In this document: positions 1 to 12,480 of the stretch, one piece after another
Position numbering within the stretch: position 1 is the stretch's first letter
How the letters are laid out: the number at the start of each line of letters is the position of its first letter
Source: Zeugodacus cucurbitae
Taxonomy: Eukaryota; Arthropoda; Insecta; Diptera; Tephritidae
DNA length: 64,000 nt
Direction of reading: 5' to 3'
Assembly: GCF_028554725.1 (NCBI RefSeq)
Contig: NC_071668.1
Coordinates: 61,598,232-61,662,231, forward strand
Made by a program: the position numbers and the translations under genes
The notes under the pieces: generated by a model
Told to the model about the DNA's origin: nothing
Seen by the model: the letters and a program-made list of their open reading frames with translations, nothing else
Databases searched by the model: none

Positions 1-1088
1 AGCTTTAGTAAGCGATAAGTGCAATGAAGTGTAATTTATTACCCTCAAGCGCTAATGGTACCTTCACACTTTAATAATAGTTTTTATTTTAATACTATTT
101 TTAAGAAGTTTATTTTGGTTTTGTAGAATTTGCTAAAAACAATTATCCACAATAACGCTAAGAGCTGATTTAAAACTACTTTCGTATGCATTTCAAGCAT
201 TTGTTGCCTAAAGTCGTGCTTTGTTTGGTTGGTCTGGTACTTACTCACAGAGAGAGTTTGCACAAAAGTGAAATTCGAAAGTGTGTGAAAAGTAAAGCAT
301 TTTTGGTGGGATTTCCAGCTGAATAATTTAGCATTCAGCGTTCCAATGAAAAAATATATATATATATATTGTTACTATTATTTTTTAGGATTTCTATTTT
401 TCAGAGTTTAATATCGAGGAAGAATTGTAAATGACTGTTTGTCATTTAATTTTATCAACAACTGTGACAGGTTTCTTTGTTCTTAATTTATACATATATC
501 GTAAAGTGCACGAATCAGATGGAATTCAACATATAAATGTACAAAAAAAATAAAAAATTGTTTAAATTTGATCACTCTCTCTTACATTCCATAACTCTAT
601 TGTCTATTTCACCAGCAACCAACGCACGACCAGGTCACGCTTAGTTAACTTGATTTTTATGTAAATTTCATTGGTCTTCTAAAACTATTTCCGCATAAAG
701 ATGCAGAAAAACGGGATTTCCAGGGTTGTGGCTGTCTTCGATTGGCTGCATTCCGGTATATTGTGATTACAATCCAATTTTTTCCGTTTTCCTTTTTTCC
801 AATACTCCCTGCATACCTTCGACTTTAGCAGCAACAGCGCTTTCCTTAAGCTGCAACCAAAAGGTGGACTTTAAAAGGGGTAAATAAATACATACATAGC
901 ATATATACAGCAGTATGGCAAGGCACCTTGTTTCAGCATTCTTTACCTCCAGTCACTAGCCACAGCAACGGTTCAAGCATTTTTTGTGGTTTGGATTGGC
1001 TTTGTGAATGTTATGGTTTGCCTCAAGCTTACAAAATGGTTCTTCTTTGTTGTGGCAAACATTTTACAAATTTCTTTGAGTTTCCAAA
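1..1088. other. AT-rich DNA with no recognisable gene
   Basis: I see no supported coding region or transposon end here. A short (TA)n run lies near 353-369. The small open frames have no recognisable motif. Confidence 0.5.
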
Positions 1089-1345
1089 AATGATTTTTCT
1101 TTTTGGCAATTTTGCACCAATTGGAAATACCAAATGAAGCCAGGTCTTTCCTCATCTGGTCCAATGGAGTGGAGGTCTTCCTCTTCCTCGGCTTCCACCG
1201 GTACTGCATCGAACACTTTCGAGAGAGGACTTTACTTTTCAATTGTCTACTCAGTCCATAGTAGCCCCTGTGGGAAAGAATGGTTCTGCGTTGGATTTCC
1301 AGGACATTGTTATTGCTATTAACACTGGTTCCCAGATAGACTCGC
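1089..1345 (-). pseudogene. 3' fragment of endonuclease-RT non-LTR retrotransposon
   Basis: Read on the minus strand, this encodes pieces of the C-terminal part of the same protein that is intact at 46563..49529. Matching pieces are YLGTSVNSNN, EIQRRTIL, YGLSRQLKSKVLSR and, after an internal deletion, the KRKTSTPLDQ..DLASFGISNWC region that corresponds to PPLRWKDQV..DLASLGVSSW. The reverse transcriptase core is absent and the middle of the C-terminal region has been deleted, so it is a dead scrap. The 5'-truncated form is typical of target-primed integration followed by decay. Confidence 0.8.
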
Positions 1346-3499
1346 AAACGAGTTTGTTAAACGATTTTGACATGTTTGAAAGAGTTATTTCCCAAAATGG
1401 CTTCCCAAATAAAATAATTTGTAATTTAACAAAAATCAAATAAGCGTAAAAGCTGATAACGACTAAAATACTAATGATACGTTCGAAACACATTGACAAC
1501 GACAGTCAAGTCACTACACAACGTTACAATAGATAACGCTGCAAAGGTTTACTCAGTCAACTGGCAACACCTTCAACCTAAGCAATGACGACAACAGCTG
1601 TTCAACTCTCTCAAGTAAATGCATGACCCACAGCACATGACGACGCGTCGGAATGAAACGCACATTTTCCCTACAACCTGTGCTGATTATGCGTCAGCAT
1701 TTGTAATGAGTACGCGGAAGTGAATATAATAATTAAAAGATAATTGTTGAAAATTAAGGAAACGAGTTGGAGTATTGTGATTTGATATGAAATAGAGTAT
1801 TGTGAATGTATATTCTTCTATATCATTTATTGACAAAACATTGAACAGTGTTCTGAGAGCATCATATATTGGAGTACTTTTTACATAAAAGCTATTTCGT
1901 GTACTTTAGTGTAGCTGGCGGGACTCATTGAGTTTCATGAATGCAAAATTCTATATTTGAGGATCTATTAAGATGCATAATAATTAAATTATAAACTTCT
2001 GTGTCTTGCCAACCCCATAAGAGATGTGAACCCTGAAATCAAAGGAGAAACTTGGCTTAGAAGCGTCTTAAATCTCATTGAATCCAGTTATTTAAATAAT
2101 TTTTCTCACGATCTTATTAATTACTGGGCTTTTCTGGTTGAATTGTATTCGCAAAACTGTTTCCTATTAGGCCCCAATGACGCATCAGATACCTAATATA
2201 GTACATTTTCATTAATTATTTGTCTCGAATGCAATTTAAATCACTGCATCGTAAGGACCTGAGCGTACCCTTACATACAGTAACAGCACTAAGAAATAAA
2301 TGCACATTCTATCATTATAGTATTGCAGAAGCGTATTTTAACAACTGCCACTTTGCAGGTAATTAAAAATGTCTCATGTTGACAAACACGCAGTTGCTGT
2401 GACACACACTTCAGCTTATACCATGAAATTATTATATTTATGTATCATATGTCTGTGCTAACATGCCTTCTTTGTTAGCTAATCTTAAAGGTAAAAAAAA
2501 TTATTAATATTTTTTTTCTATTTATAATCCCTGTCCTTTGGCAATGAATAGGTCTAAAGTGAAAATCGGAAAAGTAATTTAAAAATTATAAAGCTTGTAA
2601 CCGCTGAGCTGCGTAGATATGACGGACAGAAATTAAATAAACAAATGACGTAGTATCCACATCCTTTTAGCATGTGTTAAAGCATCAACAAAAACTAGTA
2701 CAGCTTGTGCGATGATAAAAAAATAAAAGCGCAAAAGTAACGGCAAATAAAACCGCGTAATAAAAAAAACATTGAGCACTCTATCCACCTTGGTTAAAAA
2801 CAATTCGGGAAATGCAAATCGTTTGACAACATTAAAGTGGTAAAGTTCGCGCCGCACTAGTATTATCACTTACATAGTAGTTAGTGGGCAAAAAAAAGTG
2901 AAAAATGTTTGACATTTTTTAACGCGAAAACAATTTGTTACAACTATGTCGCGGATTGACAACGCCGGCTGTTCCAAAAACCATCCACAAGTTGTAAGAG
3001 TCCTCTAACAATGTCCTTTCATTGCATAATCAACTGCAAATATATATGTGTAGCTTCAAAAGCACATCATGGAAAATTAGTTTTTTGTTACCGATATTCA
3101 TCTGACAATATTTACCACCAAGATACAGGGTAAACCATTCGTTTTTTATTTAAAAGCAATTATAAATCCCATCAATTGGGGAAAATATTTTTTACGTTAA
3201 TGACGTTAGTCTTGGGTAAATCTGATTAGTCCAAATTTTCAATGTCTTCATAATAGTTTCTGACTCTGTTGCAGTCAGCTTATTCGATATTCGTACCGTC
3301 ATGTACCGACATTGTTTTACGTAGGGAGAGTTATGCAATCAACTGATGACTAAAATATCTGATTAGAAGAAAGTTTCTTTCATCATATAAAATGATATTC
3401 AGCGTGAAATTCCCACACTTGTTTGAATAATTTGTCCATCAAAACTAAAAATATTGTAATAAAAAACAACCTAAATTCGAAGTCATGGACCTCGACTTT
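1346..3499. other. AT-rich DNA with no recognisable gene
   Basis: Several open frames of 60-80 codons occur, but none shows a domain, signal or splice structure I can support. No transposon ends were recognised. Confidence 0.45.
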
Positions 3500-4126
3500 A
3501 AGACCGTTACGTCCTATGTAGCGATGAGGCACATTTCTGGCTGAATGGCTTCGTCATTAAGCAAAATATGCGTTTTTGGTCAGGCAGAAATCCAAACGTA
3601 CTCTATGAGTCACCATTGCATCAGAAAAAAATTACGGTTTGGTGGGGTTTATGGGCCGGAGGCGTCATTGCTGTACTTCTTCTGTGATGATCAAGACCGG
3701 CAGGTTACAGTGAATGGGATTTGCTACCGCTAAATGATAACCGAATATTTTTGGTCCGAGTTGGATGATGTGGACTTGGACAATATGTGGTTTCAGCAGA
3801 ACGGCACCACAATGCACACAGCGAATGTCACACTCGATTTATTGAAAAGCAAGTTTGAGCAAAAGTGTTATCTCACGAAATGCCATTTGACCGCTTCGGT
3901 GGTCCGATTTGACGCCGTTAGACTATTTTCTGTGCGGCTACGTCAGGTCTATTGTCTATGTCAACAAGTCAGCGACGATTGATGAACCTATTACGCGTGC
4001 CCGCGGTGGCTATGCAAAAGAAAAAGAGTTTTTTACAAAATGGCATAGAATGCACTTTCACATTGATATCCCAAACCATTTTTTAAGAAACTCCCGCTTA
4101 TTACGCTCTTATTAAAAAACCCTTTA
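3500..4126 (+). pseudogene. Decayed rosa-type (DD41D) mariner transposase, 5'-truncated
   Basis: Reading across several frames gives SDEAHFWLNGF (first catalytic Asp), WSGRNPNVLYESPLHQKK, DLDNMWFQQNGTTMHTANV and TPLDYFLCGYV (last Asp), in the order expected of a Tc1/mariner DDE domain. The second catalytic Asp is replaced by Asn (QQN instead of QQD), and there are frameshifts and stops. The helix-turn-helix half is missing. The 3' end runs into AAAAAACCCTTTA next to TA, which resembles the right terminus of the related copy at 26352..27246. It is closest to the relic at 59150..59836. It cannot encode an active enzyme. Confidence 0.8.
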
Positions 4127-5119
4127 TATATATGTATATATGTGGGTACTTACTAACTCTTTAAGCCGCTTTCCAATTTTTTCCAAGCATCTCAATTTAG
4201 TTTGCTGCATGTACCAATATTGCTACAACTGTGCGGCTGCGCAAACAAAGTGGCTATCATAAGAATAAGCAGTGAAGTGGAACCGAAATACTCGGGCAAC
4301 TCGTACAAAGTATAGTACGAACACATACAGCATGCATCCACGGCATTGCCGCTAAACCACTTCACCACTTAAAGTTGGTGCTTGTATAAGAAAAGTGCAC
4401 ATTCTTTTACTTCTATAACTTTTTAGTTTTTACGCGGTATTTTATTTTGAGATTTTCCAAAAACTCGTTAAAAAGCTCACGCAAATAGCTAACGATGGTT
4501 GCAACGGCTGTCGATAGTGGTGTCGGACTTAGTTTGGAGTTTCCTGAAAGGCTTTACATATGAAGTGCATGCTATGTGGTTGTCAAATAAGTTATTGAAA
4601 TTAACAAACTGGTTAAGATAGATCAAATTAAGTAAGCATGTTTGGAAAAATTGAGTTCGAACCAAAACGCATTGAAACCAAAGGGGCGCCTATAAAATAT
4701 CTAATTTATTTGAATATTAACCAATTATATTAAGACATCACCCGACTGTCATGTGTCAATTGGTAGGCATAATGCAATGTTTTCAGCTTCACAGCACATA
4801 TGGTATGATAGTTGATGATACTTGAACAATCAAACGCGTTGTGGTAGAAATTATTTGGATGATAGGTTCATCTTGGAGTTTAAGTACGAATTTGTGGATT
4901 ACTTAAGTACTTAGTGTTACACCAAAATACACAATTGCTTACTTGGGAAGTAAGCTCTGCATTATCGGAGACTTATTAACTGGGTATGTTTCAAAACAAC
5001 GCAAAGAAGAATGCGCTCCAAAAATTTGTGTTTGAGAGTTTGTTAAAAAAACAAGTTAATAAACTTACTTTAATATCTCGTTTCATTTCTTAGAAAAATT
5101 AACGAAAAACATTCTGTTG
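4127..5119. other. AT-rich DNA with no recognisable gene
   Basis: I see no gene, transposon terminus or long repeat that can be supported in this stretch. Confidence 0.45.
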
Positions 5120-5124
5120 TTTAC

Positions 5125-5230
5125 AGAATCTTACCGGATGCTAGCTGCATGGAGGAGGATAAGGTGAAATAATCTCATCACTTTCTTCTGGAATGTCCTG
5201 TCTTTCCGAGATGAAGATTATATATTATCC
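5125..5230 (+). pseudogene. Possible tail of an R1/Jockey-type non-LTR element
   Basis: One frame reads DASCMEEDKVK, a stop, then SHHFLLECPVFPR. This resembles the Cys/His motif (C..C....E...H.L.ECP.F) found at the C-terminus of many R1/Jockey-like polymerase proteins. There is a stop inside and the flanks lack other motifs, so it would be a small dead remnant. The similarity is short and the assignment is tentative. Confidence 0.35.
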
Positions 5231-7412
5231 TAATAGCTAATATAGGGGGGATCCTGGCAGTCTTGGCAAAAAACTTTCTTTCCTAGTCTAAGTGTATTTC
5301 CGTCTGGAGATCAGCCAATCAACTTAAACTAACCTATATGGAGGCTGGGGTAATTTCTGGTCCTATTTAACCCATTCTCGGCACCAAGCTACATAAATTC
5401 ATGATTATACATACGTCCCTGTAATTTTGCTTATATATATCACATATTAACCGATATACATAAAGATATAAAAAGACTTTATGTAAATAAACTATTATAA
5501 CCTTTGCAACATGTTGCGAGAATATACCTTTGTTGGAATGCCAGATATGTACTTTCGCAAATATTTGAATTCGACGAAATTAAGCAAATTCACATGTATA
5601 TATCTTTTGGAGGAGCTAATTAACGTATTAATCAAAATTAGGAACAAACTATTATAATTAATGAATCTACCATTAGGTACTTTGGCTTACCATGAAATAG
5701 TGGCTATACTTGAGCTAATGTGTCAATTGTGTAAATGATAATTTATTTCGGCCTTACATAATATGCCGATAATTAAATAATATAATATATCTACGACTGA
5801 ATTATATGTGTACGCACATAAGTTTTAGTATTATTCCTATTGTAATTAGTGAGTGCCCAGCAATGCTGTGAGACTATATCTTTATATAGTCCATATAAAT
5901 TATCATTAATTGAAGTGTTCATACCAAAATGCACACACGCAAAGACGTTTGCATGCTATGCTAATTTGGCTCTACGAATTTAAGAAAATGTGAGTATGAA
6001 TTATTTGATTTTCTTTCGTTTTTGTTGCTGTTTCCATAGCCATACATTTAATCACAAGTAATCCATTTAATGTAATCAGAAGATTAATGCCAAACATTTG
6101 GTCGATTATTTATTATTAGTGCACAACACTTGGTTTGCATTGGATTATGTGTATTTGCACTCTAATTCCCACTACTGAGCTAGAATATTACTCATACGCA
6201 CATTACGTGTAGACTCATTATAAGCTTACAGCAGCTTAATGTGGTCTTAGTAGTCGCCGCTTGTGGCCGTGATGTGCTTTTCTCTGTCTACAATCATACG
6301 AATTTTTCCATTTTGCATGCTATACTCGTATGTATTTTTTATTTCCGCACTTATGACAACTCGTAAATCTTCTTAGCTGGCACGCACATAAATATGCTCA
6401 ACTGACTTACTTTCCTTGGTACGCAATTTATATCGTTCGACTTTTAAGCGGCGTTTTGTCAGCTTTTGTTTTATTGCCAAAGGATTTGTCTGCATTTGTG
6501 CGATTATCTGTTAAGCATATGCCGTCGTCTGAGTGGAATTGTGGCATGCAATTTGCACATTATGCGATTACGGATAATTAATATCTGCAATTAGAACTGT
6601 TTGTAGAAGAAATTGGGAAAAATTGAATGCTTTGGGAGCTATTCTCAAGCCAATTATTGGGGCGAGCTTTGTCTAATAGCAATCTAATAAAGGAGCGACG
6701 AATTTGAATACTATTCACACGATAGCAAAAACAGGTAGATAAAAGTCCACCATAAACCAGATTGAAGTGTAATGTATAATTATACTATCTAAGGCAGCAC
6801 TGTTACACTGCTTTCATGCGTACCTATATTCACTATCTATACATATAAGAAAGTTGATTATTTTTTAACGGCGAACACATCGCTTGCCTGTCTGTTATAG
6901 TTACACATTAAGCAAACATCATTCTGACACCTGTTGACTGTCGCTTTTTGTTTCTTACACAGTAATTAGCAAAAGAGCAAAGTTTTCACTTAATGGTCTA
7001 TTTCATGTTTAGTTATGCGTAAATATTTGCCCATCGGATGCTTGGCTGTATAAGGCTATCACAAGTGTATACGTTTTCCAGAGCATTACTCTAATACTAC
7101 ACATTGTTGCATGATATGAAAGCAGTGAGAAAAAGGATCCAACCACTGTAGTAGATTTTGTACGATAATTATGTAAATTAAAATAAATGGTTGGTTAAAG
7201 GTATAAAGGAAAATTAGTGACAAAACATAGCGCATTAATTATATGCTGTAACTTTTGTAATTACGTACCGTACTTTTGCCAACAGTTCACATTATTTTGT
7301 CAAATTAGCTTTAAATGAATAACTAATAATGTGAATAAAGTACAAAAATATGTAAAGCATAATTATTTGAAATTTAAAATATTGTAGGTAGTTCAAAATA
7401 TTTTATGAAATA
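5231..7412. other. AT-rich DNA with no recognisable gene
   Basis: No supported coding region, RNA gene or transposon end was found. The sequence is AT-rich with scattered TATATA runs. Confidence 0.45.
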
Positions 7413-9100
7413 CTAGCAGACCCGGCCACACGTTTTTGTGGCTAAGGTATGCATTAAATTAGTAAATCTTTCAATGCAGAGAAAAAATTCTTACGCATAA
7501 AGACGAAAACGTTATAGCCGACAAATTTTAAAATGATTGATAGACATTATTGTAGATCTGTGTTAAGCTTAAATCATCATAATTTGTAAAACTTTGATTT
7601 TTTTAATCGTATATTGTAGAAAGTAACAAATGACCAAATTTCATAGTTGGCTTTATCTTTCCTTTGGTGACGATGTTGATTACCTTCTTCACAGCCAATC
7701 TTGTTCTTTTGCAAAGTTTAATGTTGATTTATGTTACGCAGCATGATGAAAACTCACACTACTTTTAATTGCAAGTGAGTGGGGATAGTCCAGAAATTTA
7801 AAATAGTCTGTGGGATAATTTAATATGTCATCCTGGTTTGTAGCTGTGTCAACTGTCCTTTAACGAAATTCTAAATTGTCGCATTAAGATCAAAGAGATC
7901 GTTGTTTTTTACCACCAATATAGGTCATTCAATCAGTCATTTATGTTTATTATATTATTGTTTCATGTCAGGAAAAACACGATGAATAAGATCCTCTTTC
8001 GAGGCCATGAAGTGACAGAAACCCGTTAAAAATGTTATTAATCCATCGAGGTGTCAACTGCGTTGCTACCATTTTCAACTATTTCTACAATCGCAGTATG
8101 ATATTGTTGGAAAAACAATCGTATGTTATTTGTTAATTGGCGGTTCTTTATGTGTCGCCACAAATTAGATTTTAGGAATGTGATTAGTTCGTCAGCAACA
8201 GTTGATCCAGAAATAGTCTGGCGAAAATCTCATGCCAACAGAAATATTTTCATTGTCGCGTAAATCTTTTAAAGTCCTGTGCAGTACCTCCAGCGACTTG
8301 AATATCTGGAAAATCTTCTTTATAGCTCTTTTTTTGGCGATTTTGCAGACTGGTGTTGCGTTGATTTGCAATTTAGGAGTAATTTCAAGGCCGAATTTCC
8401 ATTTGTCTGCCTACTAACAGGTGCCAAGTTGCCCCTATTCCCATTATAACTGAGCGTTGAAAATGAGTGAAATCGGTTCAGGAATTACCTCAACCCTCAT
8501 GTACTATATATGCTGATTTTCGTTATTCTATTGGACTTTATTTCGAATTGTGTGTAATAAAATTACATCAATAAATTGCGAGAGTATAATATGTTCGGTT
8601 GCCTTTCCCTACTTGTTACAAATTGTTTTGGGCTATCGACACAGCCTTATACAGTTGAACACTGATAAAAATATTTTAACAAAGCAAAAATGACAACTTT
8701 CAAAATATTATTATTGTTTGTTGTTTTTTTTATATAATTTTGTTGTCAATTTAAATAAAATCATCTTTTTGTTATCTTCCTCACAATTTTTCGATATATA
8801 CTTACTTTCTAATCCTTCCCTGGCCTTACATAAATATTTGAAAATTAAAATTAGCCAGATCGGTTTGGCCCTTCTCCACTTTTTTCGAGACTAACGACAC
8901 AAATTGTTTGTATGGGTGATTAGAAAATTGTGGATTTAAGACGTTTTCAGGCAATTTTTATAATTTTTCTCTCCGTAAGAACCATCCCGGTACCTCTAAA
9001 AACATTCTAAACAAATAATTTGCGAAATCGGTTCAGCGGTTCTCGAGTTATGCGCTTAGCAACACATTTTGCGATTCATTTTCATATTATAGTTAGAAGA
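7413..9100 (-). mobile_element. Helitron, minus strand, both ends present
   Basis: On the minus strand the element starts with TC at 9100 (TCTTCTAACTATAATATG, then a block containing CGCAAAATGTGTTGCTAAGC) and ends with ..GGCCGGGTCTGCTAG at 7413. A small hairpin (CCACA..TGTGG) lies just before the CTAG end. The flanking bases are A on the 5' side and T on the 3' side, as expected for a Helitron inserted between A and T. There are no terminal inverted repeats and no target duplication, also as expected. Inside is a broken Pif1-type helicase. At about 1.7 kb it is much shorter than an autonomous Helitron and lacks the Rep domain, so it is a deletion derivative. Confidence 0.85.
7625..8310 (-). 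pseudogene. Broken Helitron Pif1-like helicase (C-terminal part)
   Basis: Minus-strand translation, moving between frames, gives FRQTISGSTVADELITFLKS followed by LWRHIKN, then MASKEDLIHRVFPDMK, YPTDYFKFLD and KLCKRTRLAVKKVIN. These match, in order, the late motifs of the Pif1-family helicase domain of Helitron RepHel proteins: DFRQT, the SS.LW.. segment, the DELI..VFP segment, the YPTEFLNSL segment and the LCNGTR segment. Several stops and frameshifts break it. The Walker A end and the Rep nuclease are absent from this copy. Confidence 0.75.
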
Positions 9101-9196
9101 TAGGTTAAGATAAATTTTTTTTATGTCGCCTTAAATAAATATACATATACGAGGGCTGCTATATATATTTTCCTAATAATGAAAATAGGAATATTT

Positions 9197-12100
9197 CTGT
9201 GGACTTTTGGAAAACCCGCTTAAGTCTAAAAACCAAATTTTGCAGGAGAGCGAGAAAACACATTTAACTGTTAACAAAACTTTTGTTAATACATATTAAA
9301 AAGAAATAGGACCATTACATAAAAGGGTCATGATTTCTTATGATTTTCCAGTTAACTATATTCGACTAACCGCAACAGTTTTATTTTAAACCAAGTTTAA
9401 AGGAAATAAGTGCTTCTTCCAAACTGATTTTAGAAAAAAATATCCGCTTATGTCAGGTAAGAGCATTTACAAAAATCACCTGAGACGAAAAATTTCACAA
9501 AATTTTTAACCTATTACGACTTATGTTCCTTTTTCAAACATTTTAATGATACAAACCAGACTTAAGTGGATAATCTAAAATTCATTTTTATTTATAAAAG
9601 ACAAAATATGCAAGTTCTTTATGTAATTTACAATAGAAAACTCATAAGTAAAGATTTAAAATAATTTGCATTTAACAAAAGAATTTTTAAACAATAAAAG
9701 AAAATTAACATCAGTAATACAATAAAATAAATAGGCACTTCAATACAGATGCATATATGAACACAAACACATATATATTTTTGAATTTTATTAATTAAAT
9801 TTTTAGAGATTTTCTTCAATTTCATCCAAATCTGTATCTATTTCAACCACGGATTCTCCTTCAACTTTAAGATTTCGGTAAAAACTGTGCAGCTCTGGGT
9901 TGACCAATGGCAACATATCTAGCAAATCGTGTTTTTTGTTTGCAGAAATAGGGAGAGGACCCGTATAAGATTTTGCAAGCTCATAGTTTTGATCTCTTTT
10001 ACGCCGTGCTTTTATGTTTAATTCTTCGGATCGCCCAAGCCAAGAGAATATTTGTAGCGTATCAGTCCAGGCTCCTTTTTCACATACCGCAACCACCTTA
10101 CAAACTTTCACTCAAACTTTTCACCTACAAAATTGTAAGAAATAATAATTTTTAAATAAGAAATAAGCAAAATACTAATATTAATACTATTACTTAAAAG
10201 TAAAATACTAATCTTCGGTGTTATTGTTGCTCCAGGTATATTTGCCTTTTATCAATGCATTGAAATTGTAGAATTCTTCTTGCTTCATCTCCTGAGTAAT
10301 ATACTTTTTGTTTGTAGCAGCAATTAAATTTGACCAGTCATGGGGATGTTGAATAGAAACAGAAGTGTATTTCTTTTTCTTTTCTATCTGTGCGTGAACT
10401 GTATCACATTCTAGATGGGTATGACCAACAACCAGAAACTTGTGATCAATTGTTTCAATTGTGGGATGATCTTCCAACACCTTTGCAAACATAGCACAAA
10501 TATACGAGTTGCGATTTTGACCAGTGCATGAATCACTATATAAAATGACATGCTTTACGTCATTAGATAAGCTTGCGAGGCACTTATAAATGCAAGAGCC
10601 GATGTCATTAGCTCCGCGTTTCGCAATAGCTTCATGCCAAATGTAGCAGTTGGCCTTGTTGGTGCCACCATCATGAATAGTTAAGTTGAAGGTCCACAAG
10701 GGACGTTTATAAAAAAACATTGAAGCTTTCAAATAAGGCGTTGGCAGACACTGCTGCAGGTCGAAAGAAAACATTTTCACAGACTTATCTTGACGGGAGA
10801 GTTCTTTGTCCCTTTTCTTACAGTCATATGCGAAATCAGCAGCATCATGGTGGTTTTTTAATTGTAAAGTAATCTCAGCTTTTTCCACCATATTCTCAGT
10901 GTTTTTAATTTTTTCTTTCAATGTTTCGCATTGGGTACATAAATCAAGCAGGGGTTTTTTAAATTTAATGTCTAAAGTTTTAAATATTGCCTGAAATTTT
11001 GATTCTGACACCGGATTAGAAATATTTTCTTTATACAATCTATAGAGTGATGCCTGATTAAGTCCTCGTTGGAAATAGATCTTGGTAGTATGACGCCGAC
11101 TGTAATGGCTTTCATATTTTGATATAGAGTTTATAAAGTTCAAAACTTCGTTATGCTTCTCAACCGTAAGCTTGTTGCTTGGAGCACTCCATCCCCGGCG
11201 GTCATTAGGAGGGACTCCGCCGTATTCCGGTTGTGTTTTGTATTTACATACAAATAGTTTTGATTCTCTGTTCTGTTTCGCCATACAATTGAAGGAAAAA
11301 TTTCTTGCAAACTTTTATGTTTTCGGAATTAGTTTCGAAATGGTAAATAAAAACGTACTCTCTTTTGTTCGGGTTATCTAAGGTGGCAGTTTTTTTGTGC
11401 TGAACGTCAATTAGGCTTCATAGTATTTGCCGACGTGAGTTATAGTCCCTATTCCAATAACTTTTAAAGAGGATGGTTTGTCCTTCGAAGCTAATTTTTG
11501 TTTTGCATTTCATTCTACATTCCCCCAGAACTTGTATATTTGTGTAATCACTGCAGTTTTTTCTAGACTTTTTGTATTCCTTGTTTAAATTTCTACCTGG
11601 CTTTTTAGTTTGTTTTGGTGATTTGTTAGGAGTAGAAAAAAGCTCGGCATCATTCAAACCAGTCGAGTCTAAAAAATCCGTTTCATGAAAGACGTCTTCT
11701 TCAGACTCGTTTTGACTTGTAAATTCATCAGAAACCTTGCGTTGTTGCGACTCAGAACGAATACGTGATGTGTTAACTTCAAAGGAAAGTGGGGTTAAAT
11801 CACAGTCCGTAACTCGCATTTGCTGATCTGTCACTAAACTTTCAGAGATTGTCTCTGTTGAATTGGATTTTAATATCTCTGTGTCTTTTTTTTGGCAATT
11901 TTCTTGCCATATTTGCAAGAATCTGTCCCCTTTTCATTGTAAAAACAACTTATCTGGCAAACTTTTTGTTATATTTGCATTTAAAAAAAAAACACCTAAG
12001 TTCAATTAAAATACCCGCCGACTTAGCCTTTCTGTTCGGAAAATTTCGGAAAATGCTCTTAGCAGGACATAAGACGTGTTAACACGGCGAGAGTTGATCA

Positions 12101-12472
12101 TAAAATAATTTCTAAAATGAACTGAACTCCTTTTATATTGGTATTATTTCAAGTTCTGCCTTTTTCCAAAAGCAAAATAAAAAAAAAAACGTCACATCAA
12201 GTTGACTTAAGATGGTTTTCTAAACGATAGTTAGAGGTTTATTTAGAATGTTTTTTCTCTTTTCTATCTTATCTGACTTAAGTTGTTTTCGCAAATGTAC
12301 TAGGAAAAAATATCGACTTAAGATACTTTTTCAAAATTCATATCTCCGTCGCTAATCACGCTATCATTACGCCGATAAGACAGAAATGACCGTTATTAAA
12401 ATGTGCTTTTATGATAAAGAAATTGGAAAATTTACTTATCTCGACTTAAGCGGGTTTTCCAAAAGTCCACAG
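9197..12472 (-). mobile_element. Sola-like cut-and-paste transposon nested in mariner
   Basis: A perfect 30-bp inverted repeat bounds this element. It starts CTGTGGACTTTTGGAAAACC at 9197 (to 9226) and its reverse complement occupies 12443..12472. A 4-bp duplication, ATTT, flanks it (9193..9196 and 12473..12476). It lies inside the mariner at 9150..13122. The right subterminal region carries repeated GACTTAAG(n)GTTTTC-like units near 12203, 12273, 12312 and 12442, and a GACTTAAG unit also lies near 9558. It contains one broken transposase gene on the minus strand. The 4-bp duplication fits the Sola superfamily, but that assignment is inference; an RNase-H-like family of the kind Pfam lists as uncharacterised is an alternative. 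Confidence 0.85.
9803..11937 (-). pseudogene. Broken RNase-H-like DDE transposase of the nested element
   Basis: The probable ATG is at 11937 (MKRGQILANMARK), followed by a frameshift at an A run, an acidic/basic linker, then SYWNRDYNSRRQIL and a stop. The same frame continues to KVCKKFFL before another frameshift. The long central frame (10208..11284) holds YESHYSRRHT near residue 58, a C..C pair near 116-119, FDLQQ with Asp175, LYSDSCTGQNRN with Asp251 and VGHTHLECD with Glu292. These are plausible DDE residues by spacing and context. The last part, after an apparent intron at 10112..10207, reads FVRWLRYVKKEPG and, after a further shift, YTGPLPISANKKHDLL..HSFYRNL. At least four lesions make it a pseudogene. 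Confidence 0.75.
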
Positions 12473-12480
12473 ATTTATCA

